From: Arthrobacter sp. OVS8
GTDB taxonomy: Bacteria > Actinomycetota > Actinomycetes > Actinomycetales > Micrococcaceae
Length of the DNA: 64,000 nucleotides
Assembly: GCA_028370155.1 (NCBI GenBank)
Contig: CP116670.1
Location: 4,092,001 to 4,156,000 of the forward strand
Direction: 5' to 3'
Made by a program: the position numbers and the translations under genes. This document shows, piece after piece, positions 31,551 to 41,716 of the stretch; position 1 is the stretch's first letter, and every line of letters begins with the position of its first letter. Under the pieces are notes generated by a model. The model did not search any database, was not told the origin of the DNA, and worked only from the letters and a program-made list of their open reading frames with translations.

Positions 31551-34246
31551 TTAGGGCAGCGTGCCCGCCTGCGTTGCCGGCCGATAGCCGCTGTTGCGCC
31601 CGGGCGCCCCGGCATAGAACCACAGGCTTCCGTTCCGGTTCACAGCTGCCAGGTCCGGGTGCGCGTCCCCGTTGAGCTTGCCCGCCCCCAGCAGGATGGA
31701 GTAGGCATTCCAACCGGAGGTGCCGATCTTCTGCCCGGTGCGGTAGCCGGGGCTGGTGCCCGAGACCTTCCCGGTTCCCGCATAGAACCAGAAGGTTCCA
31801 TCGGGACGTATCCCGGCGAGGTCGTTGATTCCGTCGCCGTCAAGATCCTCGACGCCGGCGACGGAATGGAAGCTTGACCACCCGGATCCAACCTTGACGG
31901 CGGGGAGTACCCCTCATCGGTGGCGGACACCTTCCCGGTGCCGTGGTAGAACCAGAGGGAGCCGTCCGGGCGGATGCCGGCCAGGTCGTTTTTGCCGTCT
32001 TTGTCGAAGTCACGGGTCGCGATGAGCTTGCTGTAGACGTTCCAGCCTGTGCCCACCTTCCGGCCGGCGGAGTAGCCTTCACGGCCGGCGGACAGGTCCC
32101 CGGTGCCTGCATAAAACCAGAGACTTCCGTCGGGCCTGACGGCGAGGAGATCGCTTTTGCCGTCGCCGTTGATGTCGCCTGTGCCAACGAGCTTGGTGTA
32201 GGCGTGCCAGCCGGTCCCGATCTGGCGGCCGGCAGCGTAGCCATTGGTCCCGGTTGAGGCGTAGAACCAGAGGGCACCGTTCTTGGCCACTGCCAGGAGG
32301 TCCGGCCGCTTGTCCCCGTTGAAGTCCTGAACGGACTCCACGATGGTGAAGTTGTTCCAGCTGGAGGTGCCGATGTTGACGGCCGGCTTGTAGCGGCTTC
32401 GTTCATGCCGGTTCCGGCGTAGAAGAGCAATGCGTTGTCACGACGGCGGGTCAGCAGGTCCGACTTGCCGTCGCCGTTGAGGTCCCCGGCCCCCAGCACG
32501 TCCAGGAAATTGTTCCAGCCCGAGGTGCCGATCCGGGTGCCCGGGGCGTAGCCCGGATTTGTCGCAGAGACAGTGCCCGTTCCGTCGTAGAACCACAGGC
32601 TGCCGTCGGTTTTCGTGGCGAGCAGATCATTGGTCGGTTTGCCGCCGAAGTTCCGGACGCCGACGATGCTTGTGTACGCCTCCCAGCCCGACGAGCCGAT
32701 CTTTAGTGCCGGAGCGTGGCCGCTCTGCGTCGAGGACACGGTTCGTGTGCCGGCGAAGAACCACAGCGTCCCGTCCTTCTTGGAAGCGACGAGGTCGTTC
32801 CTGCCGTCGCCGTTGAAGTCCCTGACGCCCGCGACCTGGCTGAAGGCGCTCCAGTTGGTCGTGCCCATCTTGATGGCCGAAGCATAGCCTTGGCTGCCGG
32901 CACCAACCGTCCCTGTTCCCGCATAGAACCACATGGAGCCGTCCGGTTTGATGGCGGTGAAATCGTTCCTGCCGTCGCCGTTTAAATCTCCGACGCCGAC
33001 GATGCGTGAGTAGATTCGCCAGCCGGTGCCGATGCGGACAGGGCTCGTGAAGCCGCCCTGGCCGTTGCCGGGGTAGAACCAGAGCGCGCCATCGGCGCGG
33101 ACGCTCAGCAGATCGTTGCGTCCGTCGCCGTTGAAGTCGTCCACCGGGGTGTTCAGGCTGGCGCCGGAGTTTGAGGCGAAGCGCCGCAGTCCTTCGTAGT
33201 CGCCGTTCCAGACGTTGGAGTCGCCGGCGAACGGGCCGGACTCGCTGTACTGCCAGAAGGAGTAGGAGCTCCAGCTCGAGGGCAGCGGGCCGGCGTAGTT
33301 GCTGGCCGAGCTCGGCCAATAGGCGGTCCACAGGGGTAGTCGCCGAAACCCGCGGCGTCGGCCATGCAGTACTTCCACCAGGAGGTGTTCGTGTAGATCA
33401 CCGGGAGCCGCCCGGTCAGCGCTTTCATGGTGTTTCCGAACTCACGCACCCAGTTCGCCAGCTGGCTTGGAGACCGGTCGTAGCAGCTGTTGCCTTGGTA
33501 GTACCCGTCGATCGTTTGCCCGGCGTACGGGTTGGCCTCGAAGTCGAGCACCGGTGGGAGCGTGTAACCGTCCGCGGTCCAGCCCCTCCGTTCTGTACAA
33601 AAATCCTGGCCTGGTCCGCCCCCGACGACGCCAGCGGGTTGGCGAAGTGGTAGGCGCCCCGGATCATGCCCACCTGGCGGGCACCTTTGTATTGTGCAGC
33701 GAAGGTAGAGCTCGTGTAGTAGTTGCCTTCCGTAGCCTTCACGTAGGCGAAGCGTGCCCCCAGGTTCCACTGAGTCTGCCAGTTGACGTCCGCCTGCCAC
33801 TTGCTGACGTCCAGGCCTTTGACGCCAAAAGTGGGTGACCATGTTCCCTCGGTCGCCGGCGCTGACTCGGTCCGGGCCGCGCGCCCCGCCTTGAGGCTTT
33901 GGCCCATCTCGGCGCCCGCCGGCCCGGCGGCCGCTGCCATGGCGTCCCGGTAGCTTGTGGTGGTTGGCGCGGGAGCTGGAGACGCTTCCGTGACGGCGGC
34001 CGGAGGTGTCGCCGTCGGAGAGGGAGCCGCCGTCGGGGCGGGAGAGGGAACCGCCGTCGACGTCGGGGCCGGAGCGGGTGCCGCCGTCGGCGCTGCGCTG
34101 CCTGCAGAGGGCGACGGCGTGGGGGCCGGCGCGGTGGCGACCGCCGGTGCCGGAAGGCCCACCACGGAGACGGTGGCCACAACCAGGGCTGCCAGGGATT
34201 TGACCAGCGATGTGCGTCGTTTTGCCAGGGGCGCGTTCGGCTTCAT
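31551..34246 (-). CDS. Secreted GH25 lysozyme-like muramidase with FG-GAP/VCBS repeats
   Basis: About 900 aa, broken near 33590, 33350, 32400 and 31890 by run losses. ATG at 34246 follows GGAGAGACAC. Order: signal peptide (SLVKSLAALVVATVSVVGLPAPAVA); a long Pro/Ala/Thr-rich linker (about 40-110); a GH25 catalytic domain (GLDVSKWQADVNW with the catalytic Asp, FAYVKATEGNYYTS, GAYHFANP, PPVLDFEANPY with the catalytic Glu, NTSWWKYCM, WPSSASNYAGPLPSSW, FWQYSES); then about ten FG-GAP-like repeats forming a predicted beta propeller. Expected to cut peptidoglycan outside the cell while binding a surface ligand. Lies inside the glycan locus, opposite to its neighbours. Confidence 0.9.
31560..33150 (-). 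repeat. About ten FG-GAP protein repeats
   Basis: Tandem units of about 52-58 residues with the core D-[FL]-N-G-D-G-[RK]-[NS]-D-[LF], then LWFYAGTGTV and G-x-G-W-x-x-[YF]. The DxNxDG loops would bind calcium. At DNA level the units are similar but diverged (for example the phrase CCGTCGCCGTT recurs in most), so they arose by older duplications. Confidence 0.85.
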
Positions 34247-34478
34247 GTGTCTCTCCGGAGCAACGACGCGCTCCGGAAAACACGTCATCTAGTTCACGAT
34301 GACCGGTGGTCCGCTCAGCGGACACCGAAAAGTCAATATCGGTGGGTCTTGACGCGGCCACGGTAGCACCGGCATGTCAGTGATGCCAGAGTTGCCAGTG
34401 TTAACTGTGTGACTTGTGATCATTCCGTTGTGCGCCCGCCGCGCTGCGACCACGGCGAAGCAACTTAGACTGGAACCC

Positions 34479-35520
34479 ATGAAGGTATTGGTTACCGGCG
34501 GCGCCGGCTACATCGGATCCCATACGGCGCTTTGTCTCCTCGAGGAGGGGCACGACGTTGTAGTCCTCGACAACTTGATGAACTCCAACCAGGAATCCCT
34601 TCGCCGGGTGGAGGAGCTCACGGGCAGGAAAGTGGACTTCCGCGAGGTCGATTTGCTCGACGCCGCGGGTGTCGACGCGGTTTTCGCCGAGGGCGGCTTT
34701 GATGCGGTGATCCACTTCGCCGGGCTGAAGGCCGTCGGGGAATCGGTGGAGAAACCGCTCTGGTACTACCAGAACAACGTGGTGGGCACCCTGAACCTGC
34801 TGCACAGCATGGACGCCGCGGGCGTCCGCCGTCTGGTCTTCAGCTCCTCGGCCACCGTCTACGGCGCGTCGGAGGAGGTGCCGCTCATCGAGAAGGCCCC
34901 CTGGACGCCACGAACCCGTACGGCCGCACCAAGGAACAGATCGAGGACATCCTCACGGATGTGGGTGCCGCAGACCCGCGCTGGAGCATCGCGCTGCTGC
35001 GCTACTTCAACCCGGTGGGAGCCCACGAGTCCGGTCTGATCGGCGAGGACCCCGCGGCATCCCCAACAACCTGCTGCCGTTCGTGGCCCAGGTGGCCGTG
35101 GGGCGCCGCGAGAAGGTCATGGTGTTCGGCAATGACTACCCGACGCCGGACGGCACCGGTGTGCGCGACTACATCCACGTGATGGACCTCGCTGCCGGGC
35201 ACCTGGCCGCGCTGGGTTATCTGCGCGACAAGGCCGGGGTGTTCCGCTGGAACCTCGGCACCGGCCGCGGTTCCTCCGTGCTGGAGGTCATCGAGGCGTT
35301 CGGCAAGGCCGCCGGCCACGCCGTGCCCTATGAATTCGCCCCGCGCCGCCCCGGCGACGCGGCGGTCAGCTACGCCGATCCCTCCGCCGCGCTCGCCGAC
35401 CTGGGCTGGTCCGCGCACCGGAACCTGGCGCAGATGTGCGAGGACCACTGGCGCTGGCAGAGCAGGAACCCTCAGGGCTACGCCGCAGCTCCCGAAACTG
35501 CGGGGGTAACGGCGAAGTAG
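34479..35520 (+). CDS. galE: UDP-glucose 4-epimerase
   Basis: Interconverts UDP-glucose and UDP-galactose, so it can supply Glf with UDP-galactose. MKVLVTGGAGYIGSHTALCLLEEGHDVVVLDN is the NAD site; VIHFAGLKAVGESVEKPLWYY, FSSSATVYG, and NPYGRTKEQ (YxxxK, after a C-run repair near 34900) form the active site; ALLRYFNPVGAHESGLIGEDP and VRDYIHVMDLAAGH follow. A second break lies near 35065. Corrected length about 347 aa. Own promoter region of about 230 bases shared with the divergent GH25 gene. Confidence 0.95.
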
Positions 35521-35528
35521 CGCGCCGG

Positions 35529-35563
35529 GCAGCGGCGCCCGCCGTCGGGCGCGGCGCCGCTGC
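35529..35563. terminator. GC hairpin after galE
   Basis: An 11-bp stem (GCAGCGGCGCC / GGCGCCGCTGC) starts 8 bases after the galE stop. No T run, typical of high-GC terminators. Confidence 0.55.
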
Positions 35564-35570
35564 CGGCAGC

Positions 35571-35579
35571 TTATCCACA
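35571..35579 (+). promoter_or_regulatory. DnaA-box-like 9-mer
   Basis: TTATCCACA, an exact match to the DnaA box consensus, stands alone in the 144-base gap between galE and tadA. One box is not an origin; it may be chance or a DnaA-responsive site. Confidence 0.3.
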
Positions 35580-35664
35580 AACGACGGCGGGCACCCTTGC
35601 CCGCGCGCCCCTGCTCCTTTAGCTTTAACCAATTGCAGCGCCCGGGGACAGGGCGGCAGTCATA

Positions 35665-36899
35665 TTGGGGGCCATCGTGGAGGCTGTGCGCATTGTCGAG
35701 GACGAAGTCCGCGAGTTGATCCGCCGGCGCGGCCTTGACCCCTCGAGGCAGGCCGGTGAAGTCCGGCGCCTCGTGGAGGCGGCGGTCATGGATTACGATG
35801 AGCGGGCCCTGCTGGCGCCCTCCCGCCCATCGGTCCGCTGGAGACCGCCCGGAGGTTCGTCTTCGACGCCGTGGCCGGGTTCGGTGCCCTGCAGCCCCTT
35901 CTCGACGACCCCGCCATCGAGGAAATCTGGCTCAACGCTCCCAACGAGGTCTACGTAGCTCGGAACGGCGAATCCGAGCTGACCTCGGTCTCACTCACGG
36001 ACCAGCAGGTCCGGGACCTCGTGGAACGGATGCTCAAGAGTTCCGGGCGCCGCCTCGACATGTCGTCCCCGTTTGTGGATGCCGCGCTGCCGGACGGTTC
36101 CCGCCTCCACGTGGTCATTCCGGACGTCACGCGGCGCCACTGGGCCATCAACATCCGCAAATTCGTCGTGAGGGCGAGCCGGCTCGAACATCTCGTGGAG
36201 CTGGGCACGCTGACGCCCCAGGCTGCCCGGTTCCTCGGCGCGGCCGTGGCCAGCGGCCTGAACATCCTGGTCTCCGGCGCAACCCAGGCCGGCAAAACCA
36301 CAATGCTCAACTGCCTGGCCGCGAGCATCGGAACCCGCGAGCGCGTCATCACCGTCGAGGAGATCTTCGAGCTGCAGTTTCCGTTGCGGGACCTAGTGGG
36401 GCTGCAGTGCCGGCAGCCAAACCTGGAAGGCGAAGGCGAAATTCCCATGCGCCGGCTGGTCAAGGAGGCGCTGCGCATGCGCCCCGACCGGTTGGTGGTG
36501 GGCGAGGTCCGGGAAGCCGAGAGCCTGGACATGCTGATCGCGTTAAATTCGGGACTTCCGGGGATGTGCACGGTCCATGCGAATTCGGCCCACGACGCCG
36601 TCACGAAGATCTGCACCCTCCCGTTGCTGGCAGGCGAGAACATCTCCAGCGCCTTCGTGGTGCCGACGGTCGCTTCCTGCATCGACCTCGTGGTCCACTG
36701 CGCCCGGCATGCCAGCGGACGCCGGGAGGTGACAGAGATCCTGTCGTTGGGCCGACGGGTGGAAAACGGCATCATCGAGTCGTCCATGGTCTTCGCCCTC
36801 ACGGACGGACAGCTGCAACCGAGGGCCAACTCGATGCCGTCGGCGGAGAAGTTCGCCCGTGCGGGTTACGATGTCGCAGGTCTGCTGGAGCCGCGCTGA
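35665..36899 (+). CDS. tadA: Tad pilus secretion ATPase TadA/CpaF
   Basis: Hexameric motor ATPase of Flp/Tad pili. Start is uncertain (TTG at 35665 or GTG at 35677). The N-terminal domain carries VREIVEDEVRE-like helices; after a C-run repair near 35830 (PIGPLETARRFVFDAVAGFGALQPLLDD) come EEIWLNAPNEVYVAR, INIRKF, Walker A VSGATQAGKTTMLNCLAA, the Asp-box VITVEEIFEL, Walker B RPDRLVVGEVREAESLDML and the His-box TVHANSAHDAVTK. About 411 aa. ATGA overlap with tadB. Confidence 0.92.
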
Positions 36900-37751
36900 T
36901 GGCGGCGATGTTCGGCATGCTCGCCGGCGCGGGTCTCCTGCTGATCTGGTGGTCCGCGTGGGAGCAGCCCGCGAAGGCCAGGCCCGGCCGGCGGCGCAGC
37001 CGTCTCGAGGACCTGCTGCGGACCGCGGGAATCGAAAAGGTCAGCGCCCCCGGCCTGCTGGCAAGCTGCGTCGGCGTCGGCGTGTTCACCACACTCGTGT
37101 TCTTCGCCGTGACCAGGTCGTGGCCCATCGCGTGCTGTTTTGGCCTGTTTGGGGGCTGGCTGCCCATGGCTATCGTGAAATGGCGTGCGCGGAAGCGCGC
37201 CGCTGTGCTGCGCCAGCTCTGGCCCGACGTCGTCGATCACCTGCGGTCGGCCATCCGGGCCGGTCTCTCCTGCCGGAAGCTCTCATCCAGTTGGGCGATA
37301 AGGGCCCGGAGGAACTCCGCCACGTGTTCCGCGATTTTGGTTCCGACTACCGCTCGGGAGGGCAGTTCGATCCCTCACTCACGCGGCTGAAGGACCGTCT
37401 GGCGGATCCCGTGGCCGACCGGATCGTCGAGGCACTCCGGCTGACCAGGGAAGTGGGCGGCTCGGATCTCGGCCGGCTGTTGGGGACCCTGGCGGAATTC
37501 CTCCGGGAGAGTGCACGCACCAGAAGCGAACTGGAAGCGCGGCAGTCCTGGACCGTCAACGCCGCCCGGCTCGCGGTCGCCGCGCCCTGGATCGTCCTGG
37601 TGCTGCTGGCAAGCCGCCCGAAGCAGTGGCCGCTTACAACACCCCGGTCGGCACCGCCGTCCTGCTGGGCGGACTGGCGGTCTCCCTGATTTCCTATGCA
37701 GTCATGCTGCGCATCGGGGCGCTGCCGGAAGACGAGAGGGTGCTCCGGTGA
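36899..37751 (+). CDS. tadB: Tad pilus inner-membrane protein TadB
   Basis: Platform protein of the Tad system, about 284 aa. Two N-terminal helices (MFGMLAGAGLLLIWWSAW; ASCVGVGVFTTLVFFAVTRSW), a cytoplasmic T2SSF domain (LPEALIQLGDKGPEELRHVFRDF; REVGGSDLGRLLGTLAEFLRES) and C-terminal helices ending LPEDERVLR. Breaks near 37275 and 37615 are C/G-run losses. Overlaps tadA and tadC, so all three are translationally coupled. Confidence 0.88.
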
Positions 37752-38687
37752 CCGGGCTGATGGCCGCCGCAGTGGCCTGTGGAGTGGTCCTTGGCAGCGG
37801 TGCCTGGTTGTTGCTGGTCAGGCTGCCGTTTATGCGGCCGACGACGTTTGTTGACCGCATCGCACCGCAGTTGAAGTCCCACAACCTGGAATCCCGGCTC
37901 CTGCGTACGGTGCCGGGAAACATCACACCGTTCGGACCCCTGGAACGGATCCTGCGGCCGGTCATCGGCGATGCCGTGACATGGCTGGGGAGGCTGAATC
38001 CCGGATCCATGGCCTTGAGCCGCCGGCTGGCAAGGGCCGGAACTGACAAGTCGCCGGCCGATTTCCGGGCAGAACAGCTGCTGTGGGGCGCGGGCGGTTT
38101 TGTCGCCGCGGTCGGAGCCGTCGTGCTTTTCGGCGCCGCCGGACGGTTCAGCCCCTTCTGGCCGTCGTGCTGGTGCTCGGCAGCGCGGCCGGCGGCTTTA
38201 TGTTGCGCGATTACCTGCTGGGCGCCCAGGTCCGGAGGCGGGAAGCGCGCATGATGGCGGAGTTCCCCAGCATCGCCGAGCTTATGGCGCTCGCCGTCAG
38301 CGCCGGTGAGAGCGCCACCGGCGCGCTGGACCGGGTGTGCCGCAGCGCCCGGGGCGAGCTGTCCAAGGACTTCACGCGCGTCCTGGCGGAGACCAGGGCC
38401 GGGAAACCGCTCGTGGAAGCCCTGCAGGAGTTCTCGTCACGGACGGAGCTCGGACCGCTGCTCCGCTTCGTGGACGGGCTGATCGTGGCAGTGGAGCGGG
38501 GACGCCCCTCGCTGATGTGCTGCGGGCCCAGGCCCAGGACGTCCGCGATACGGCAAAGCGCGAGCTCATGGAGTCGGCCGGGAAGAAGGAAATCGGCATG
38601 ATGGTTCCCGTCGTCTTCGGCGTCCTGCCATTGACGGTCGTGTTCGCCGTCTTCCCCGGCCTGGCCGCCATCAGCATGGGGTTGTAG
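37748..38687 (+). CDS. tadC: Tad pilus inner-membrane protein TadC
   Basis: Second T2SSF platform protein, about 313 aa, GTG start overlapping the tadB stop. N-terminal helix AAAVACGVVLGSGAWLLLV; helices AEQLLWGAGGFVAAVGAVVLFG and LAVVLVLGSAAGGFMLRDYLLG; T2SSF core FPSIAELMALAVSAGESATGALDRV and RAQAQDVRDTAKRELMESAGKKEIGMMVPVVF. Breaks near 38155 and 38505. Confidence 0.88.
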
Positions 38688-38763
38688 AGCGCGGGGGTAT
38701 AGGGAACCGGTACCGCACGGAAGCAGCAGGCAGTAAACCGAACCACCGACCAAAGGGAGAACA

Positions 38764-39009
38764 GTGAAACAGATCCTGAACCGCATGGCGCTGGTGCTCT
38801 GCACCATCAACCTCGTGCCCGGGCAGGCGCAGGCGCACGCCACCGGACCGCAGTCCGAACGGCCCGGCGATCACCGCGAGCGGGGCGACGTGCCGGGCTG
38901 GGTGATGATCACCCTGATGTCGGCCGTCCTCGTCGCCGCCCTCCTCGCGCTCGCCGGCCCGGCGCTTGAAGGACTCTTCAACCAGGCCATGGACAAGGTG
39001 GGGCAGTAA
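38764..39009 (+). CDS. Small Flp-pilin-like membrane protein
   Basis: Intact, 81 aa, GTG start after AAAGGGAGAACA. It has an N-terminal hydrophobic signal-like stretch, a charged middle (SERPGDHRERGD) and one C-terminal membrane helix (WVMITLMSAVLVAALLALAGP). Its position between tadC and tadE is where the pilin or DUF4244 gene lies in other actinobacteria, so it may be the pilus subunit. It lacks the classic Glu+5 Flp motif, so this stays tentative. Confidence 0.6.
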   Translation: MKQILNRMALVLCTINLVPGQAQAHATGPQSERPGDHRERGDVPGWVMITLMSAVLVAALLALAGPALEGLFNQAMDKVGQ

Positions 39010-39012
39010 CAC

Positions 39013-39411
39013 GTGCGGGTCCCCGCCGCGCGCCGGGGCAGGCCGGACGAGCGCGGTTCGGCGGTGGTGGACTTCGTCCTTGTGGGCGGACTCCTGACGC
39101 TGTTCTTCCTCGCCATCATCCAGCTCACCCTGGTTCTCCATGTCCGGAACACCCTGATCGACGCCGCGGCGTCGGGCGCCAGATACGGCACCCTCGCGGA
39201 CCGCGGGGCCGGCGATGCCAGGGACCGGACCGCGCAGCTGATCGGGGTGGCGCTCAACCCTGACTTCGCCACCGACGTGACCACGGGCGAAGCCACGTAC
39301 CAGGGAATCCGGACCCTGGAAGTCACGGTCCGCGCGCCGTTGCCCGTCATCGGGCTGATCGGTCCCCGCGCCGTCCTGGAGGTGAAGGGGCATGCGGCCA
39401 TCCAGCCCTGA
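39013..39411 (+). CDS. tadE: TadE-family pseudopilin
   Basis: Intact, 132 aa. RGSAVVDFVLVGGLLTLFFLAIIQLTL is the TadE motif: a processing-site glycine, then S-A-V-V-D/E-F before a single helix. An extracytoplasmic domain follows (RNTLIDAAASGARYGTLADRGAGDA). Minor pilin of the Tad system. Overlaps the next gene by 20 bases in another frame. Confidence 0.85.
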   Translation: MRVPAARRGRPDERGSAVVDFVLVGGLLTLFFLAIIQLTLVLHVRNTLIDAAASGARYGTLADRGAGDARDRTAQLIGVALNPDFATDVTTGEATYQGIRTLEVTVRAPLPVIGLIGPRAVLEVKGHAAIQP

Positions 39412-39835
39412 CGCGACCGACCGGCGGGAACAAGGAAGCGCGGTGGTCGAATTCACGTTCCTGTCGCTCCTGCTGATGGTGCCGCTGGTCTACTTCATCA
39501 TCACGATGGGCCAGCTCCAGGGCGGCTCCTTCGCGGTGGTCGGCGCCGCGGACCAGGCTGCCAAGGTGTTCGTTGCCCAGCCTGACACCGCCGGCGGGCG
39601 GGCCGCCGCCGAGCAGGCCGTTCTCGTGGCGCTCGCCGACCACGGGCACCCCGCGGCGAATGCCCGGGTAGAGACGAGTTGCACCCCGGCGGACTGCATG
39701 GCTGCCGGCTCGGCGGTCACGGTCACCGTGCACCTGACGGTGCCGTTGCCGTTCGTCCCGTTCAGCGACGCCCTAAACCTGAACGCGGGGCAGCTCAGCG
39801 CCTCGGCCACGCAACTGGTGGGCCGCTTCCGGTGA
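39392..39835 (+). CDS. TadE/TadF-like pseudopilin
   Basis: Intact, 147 aa. QGSAVVEFTFLSLLLMVPLVYFIITM is a second TadE-type motif with Glu at the +5 position; the exported domain has a Cys pair (TSCTPADCMAAG). Likely another minor pilin, resembling mycobacterial Rv3655c/Rv3654c-region proteins. Overlaps both neighbours. Confidence 0.8.
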   Translation: MRPSSPDATDRREQGSAVVEFTFLSLLLMVPLVYFIITMGQLQGGSFAVVGAADQAAKVFVAQPDTAGGRAAAEQAVLVALADHGHPAANARVETSCTPADCMAAGSAVTVTVHLTVPLPFVPFSDALNLNAGQLSASATQLVGRFR

Positions 39836-40301
39836 CGGCGTCCTTGCGTCCGCCGCGGAGCCCGGCAGCCTGCACCGAGGACGGGCAGCTGATGGTGCTG
39901 ATCATCGGCTTTGTCCTGCTTGCCCTCTTGCTGGCCACCGTCGTCACGGCCGCCTCCAGCGTCTACATCGAGCACAAAAGCTCCTCTCGCTGGCCGACGG
40001 CGCCTCCGTGGCGGCCGCAGACAGTTTCACCCTCGGACAGCTGGAGACTGCCGGCGGCAGCCCCACCGCCGTCCTGACCGGCGCGCGTGTGCGCGGCGCT
40101 GCCGTCGAGTTCCTGGACCGCAGCAGCGCCTTCGCACGGTTCAGCGGCCTGGCCGTCGGGCCGGGGACGGGCAGCCCGGACGGTGCCACCGCCGTTGTGG
40201 TGCTCAGTGCCGCCGTGCATCCGCCCGTGGTCAGCTTCCTGGATCCCGACGGGATCAGGATCGAGGCCAGTTCGACGGCGCGTTCCCGGCTCACGCGGTA
40301 G
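39832..40301 (+). CDS. TadG/Rv3654c-like pilus-assembly protein
   Basis: About 157 aa, GTG start overlapping the previous stop. EDGQLMVLIIGFVLLALLLATVVTAASSVYIEHKKLLSLADGA is the TadG_N (putative Flp pilus-assembly) pattern: one helix followed by a D-G-A-x-x-A-A region. A single A/C-run break near 39980 splits it. Last gene of the Tad cluster. Confidence 0.75.
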
Positions 40302-40413
40302 CCCCGCAACCGACTTGCCGCCGGCTTGCCGGATTAGACATGGCCGGACCAGACAGGAGCGGGCCTGCCATCAAGTCCGGGCGGCCCGCACGGATAGCGT
40401 AGGCTTAAAAACC

Positions 40414-41526
40414 ATGGCAAACATTGATTTTCCCGCAGAAATCCGCGCCCTGCGCGCCACCTACGCCTCCATCGAGAACGTTTCGAATGTCGAGGCGCTG
40501 AAGGAAGACATCGCCGAACTCAGCGAACGGGCCGGCGAACCCAATCTGTGGGACGACCCCGCGGCCGCCCAGGTAATCACCTCGAGGCTCTCGCACCGCC
40601 AGTCCGAGCTGGCCCGCCTGGACTCCCTCACGGCCCGGATCGACGACCTCGAAGTCCTCGTGGAGCTGGGCCAGGACGAGGACGACGCCGACTCCATGGG
40701 GAGGCCGCCGCCGAACTCGAATCGGTCCGCAAGGCGCTGAAGGACCTTGAGGTGGTGACCCTGCTGTCCGGCGAGTTCGACGAGCGCGAAGCGGTGGTCA
40801 CCATCCGCGCCGGCGCCGGGGAGTGGACGCCGCGGACTTTGCCGAGATGCTGATGCGGATGTACCTGCGCTGGGCCGAACGCCACGGCTACCCGACCACC
40901 ATCATGGACACCTCCTACGCCGAAGAAGCCGGGCTGAAGTCCGCCACGTTCGAGGTCAAGGCCCCTACGCTTACGGCACGCTCAGCGTCGAGGCCGGCAC
41001 GCACCGGCTGGTCCGGATCAGCCCCTTCGACAACCAGGGCCGCCGCCAGACCTCGTTCGCCGCCGTCGAGGTCATCCCGCTGATCGAGCAGACGGATTCC
41101 ATCGACATCCCGGACAACGAGATCCGCGTCGACGTCTTTCGGTCCTCCGGCCCCGGCGGCCAGTCCGTTAACACCACGGACTCCGCCGTGCGCCTGACCC
41201 ACATCCCCACCGGCACCGTGGTGTCCATGCAGAACGAGAAGTCCCAGCTGCAGAACCGCGCGGCCGCCCTGCGCGTGCTTCAGTCCCGGCTGCTGCTGCT
41301 GAAGAAGGAACAGGAAGACGCCGAGAAGAAGGCGTTCGCCGGCGACGTCAAGGCCTCCTGGGGCGACCAGATGCGCTCGTACGTCCTGAACCCGTACCAG
41401 ATGGTCAAGGATCTCCGCACGGAACACGAAGTGGGCAACACCTCGGCCGTGTTCGACGGCGAAATCGACGACTTCATCGACGCCGGCATCCGCTGGCGGA
41501 CCGACAACCGCAACGCGGACAAGTAG
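40414..41526 (+). CDS. prfB: Peptide chain release factor 2
   Basis: Terminates translation at UGA and UAA. ATG at 40414. LRATYASIENVSNVEALKED and NLWDDPAAAQ are typical RF2; SPFDNQGRRQTSFAAVEV holds the SPF codon-recognition motif; SSGPGGQSVNTTDSAVRL carries the GGQ. Breaks near 40700, 40825 and 40968 are G/C-run losses; corrected length about 371 aa. There is no programmed frameshift signal: none of the breaks sits at the codon 26 position or at CUU-UGA. Confidence 0.96.
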
Positions 41527-41716
41527 CACCATCCGCCTCTTGCGTCACACCTGTCCCTCCGGTCTAATCCTGCGACACGCCCCCGCACTCGGGCCGATCC
41601 GCCGGGGCCCGTGCGTATAGTCGAGAAGCCGGAGCTCTACTTCCCCACTAGAAAGCCCGCGCACCGGCAGCAGAACTGGGCCGTACCCGTCCACGTCTGC
41701 AGGGTACTTAGGGCCA

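Noticed and set aside
35571..35579. Replication origin at the DnaA box
   Set aside because: Only one box was found, with no AT-rich unwinding element, dnaA or dnaN nearby.
40690..40980. Programmed frameshift in prfB
   Set aside because: The breaks lie at about residues 95, 137 and 185 in G/C runs, not near codon 26 at a CUU-UGA site, and need single added bases like all other breaks.
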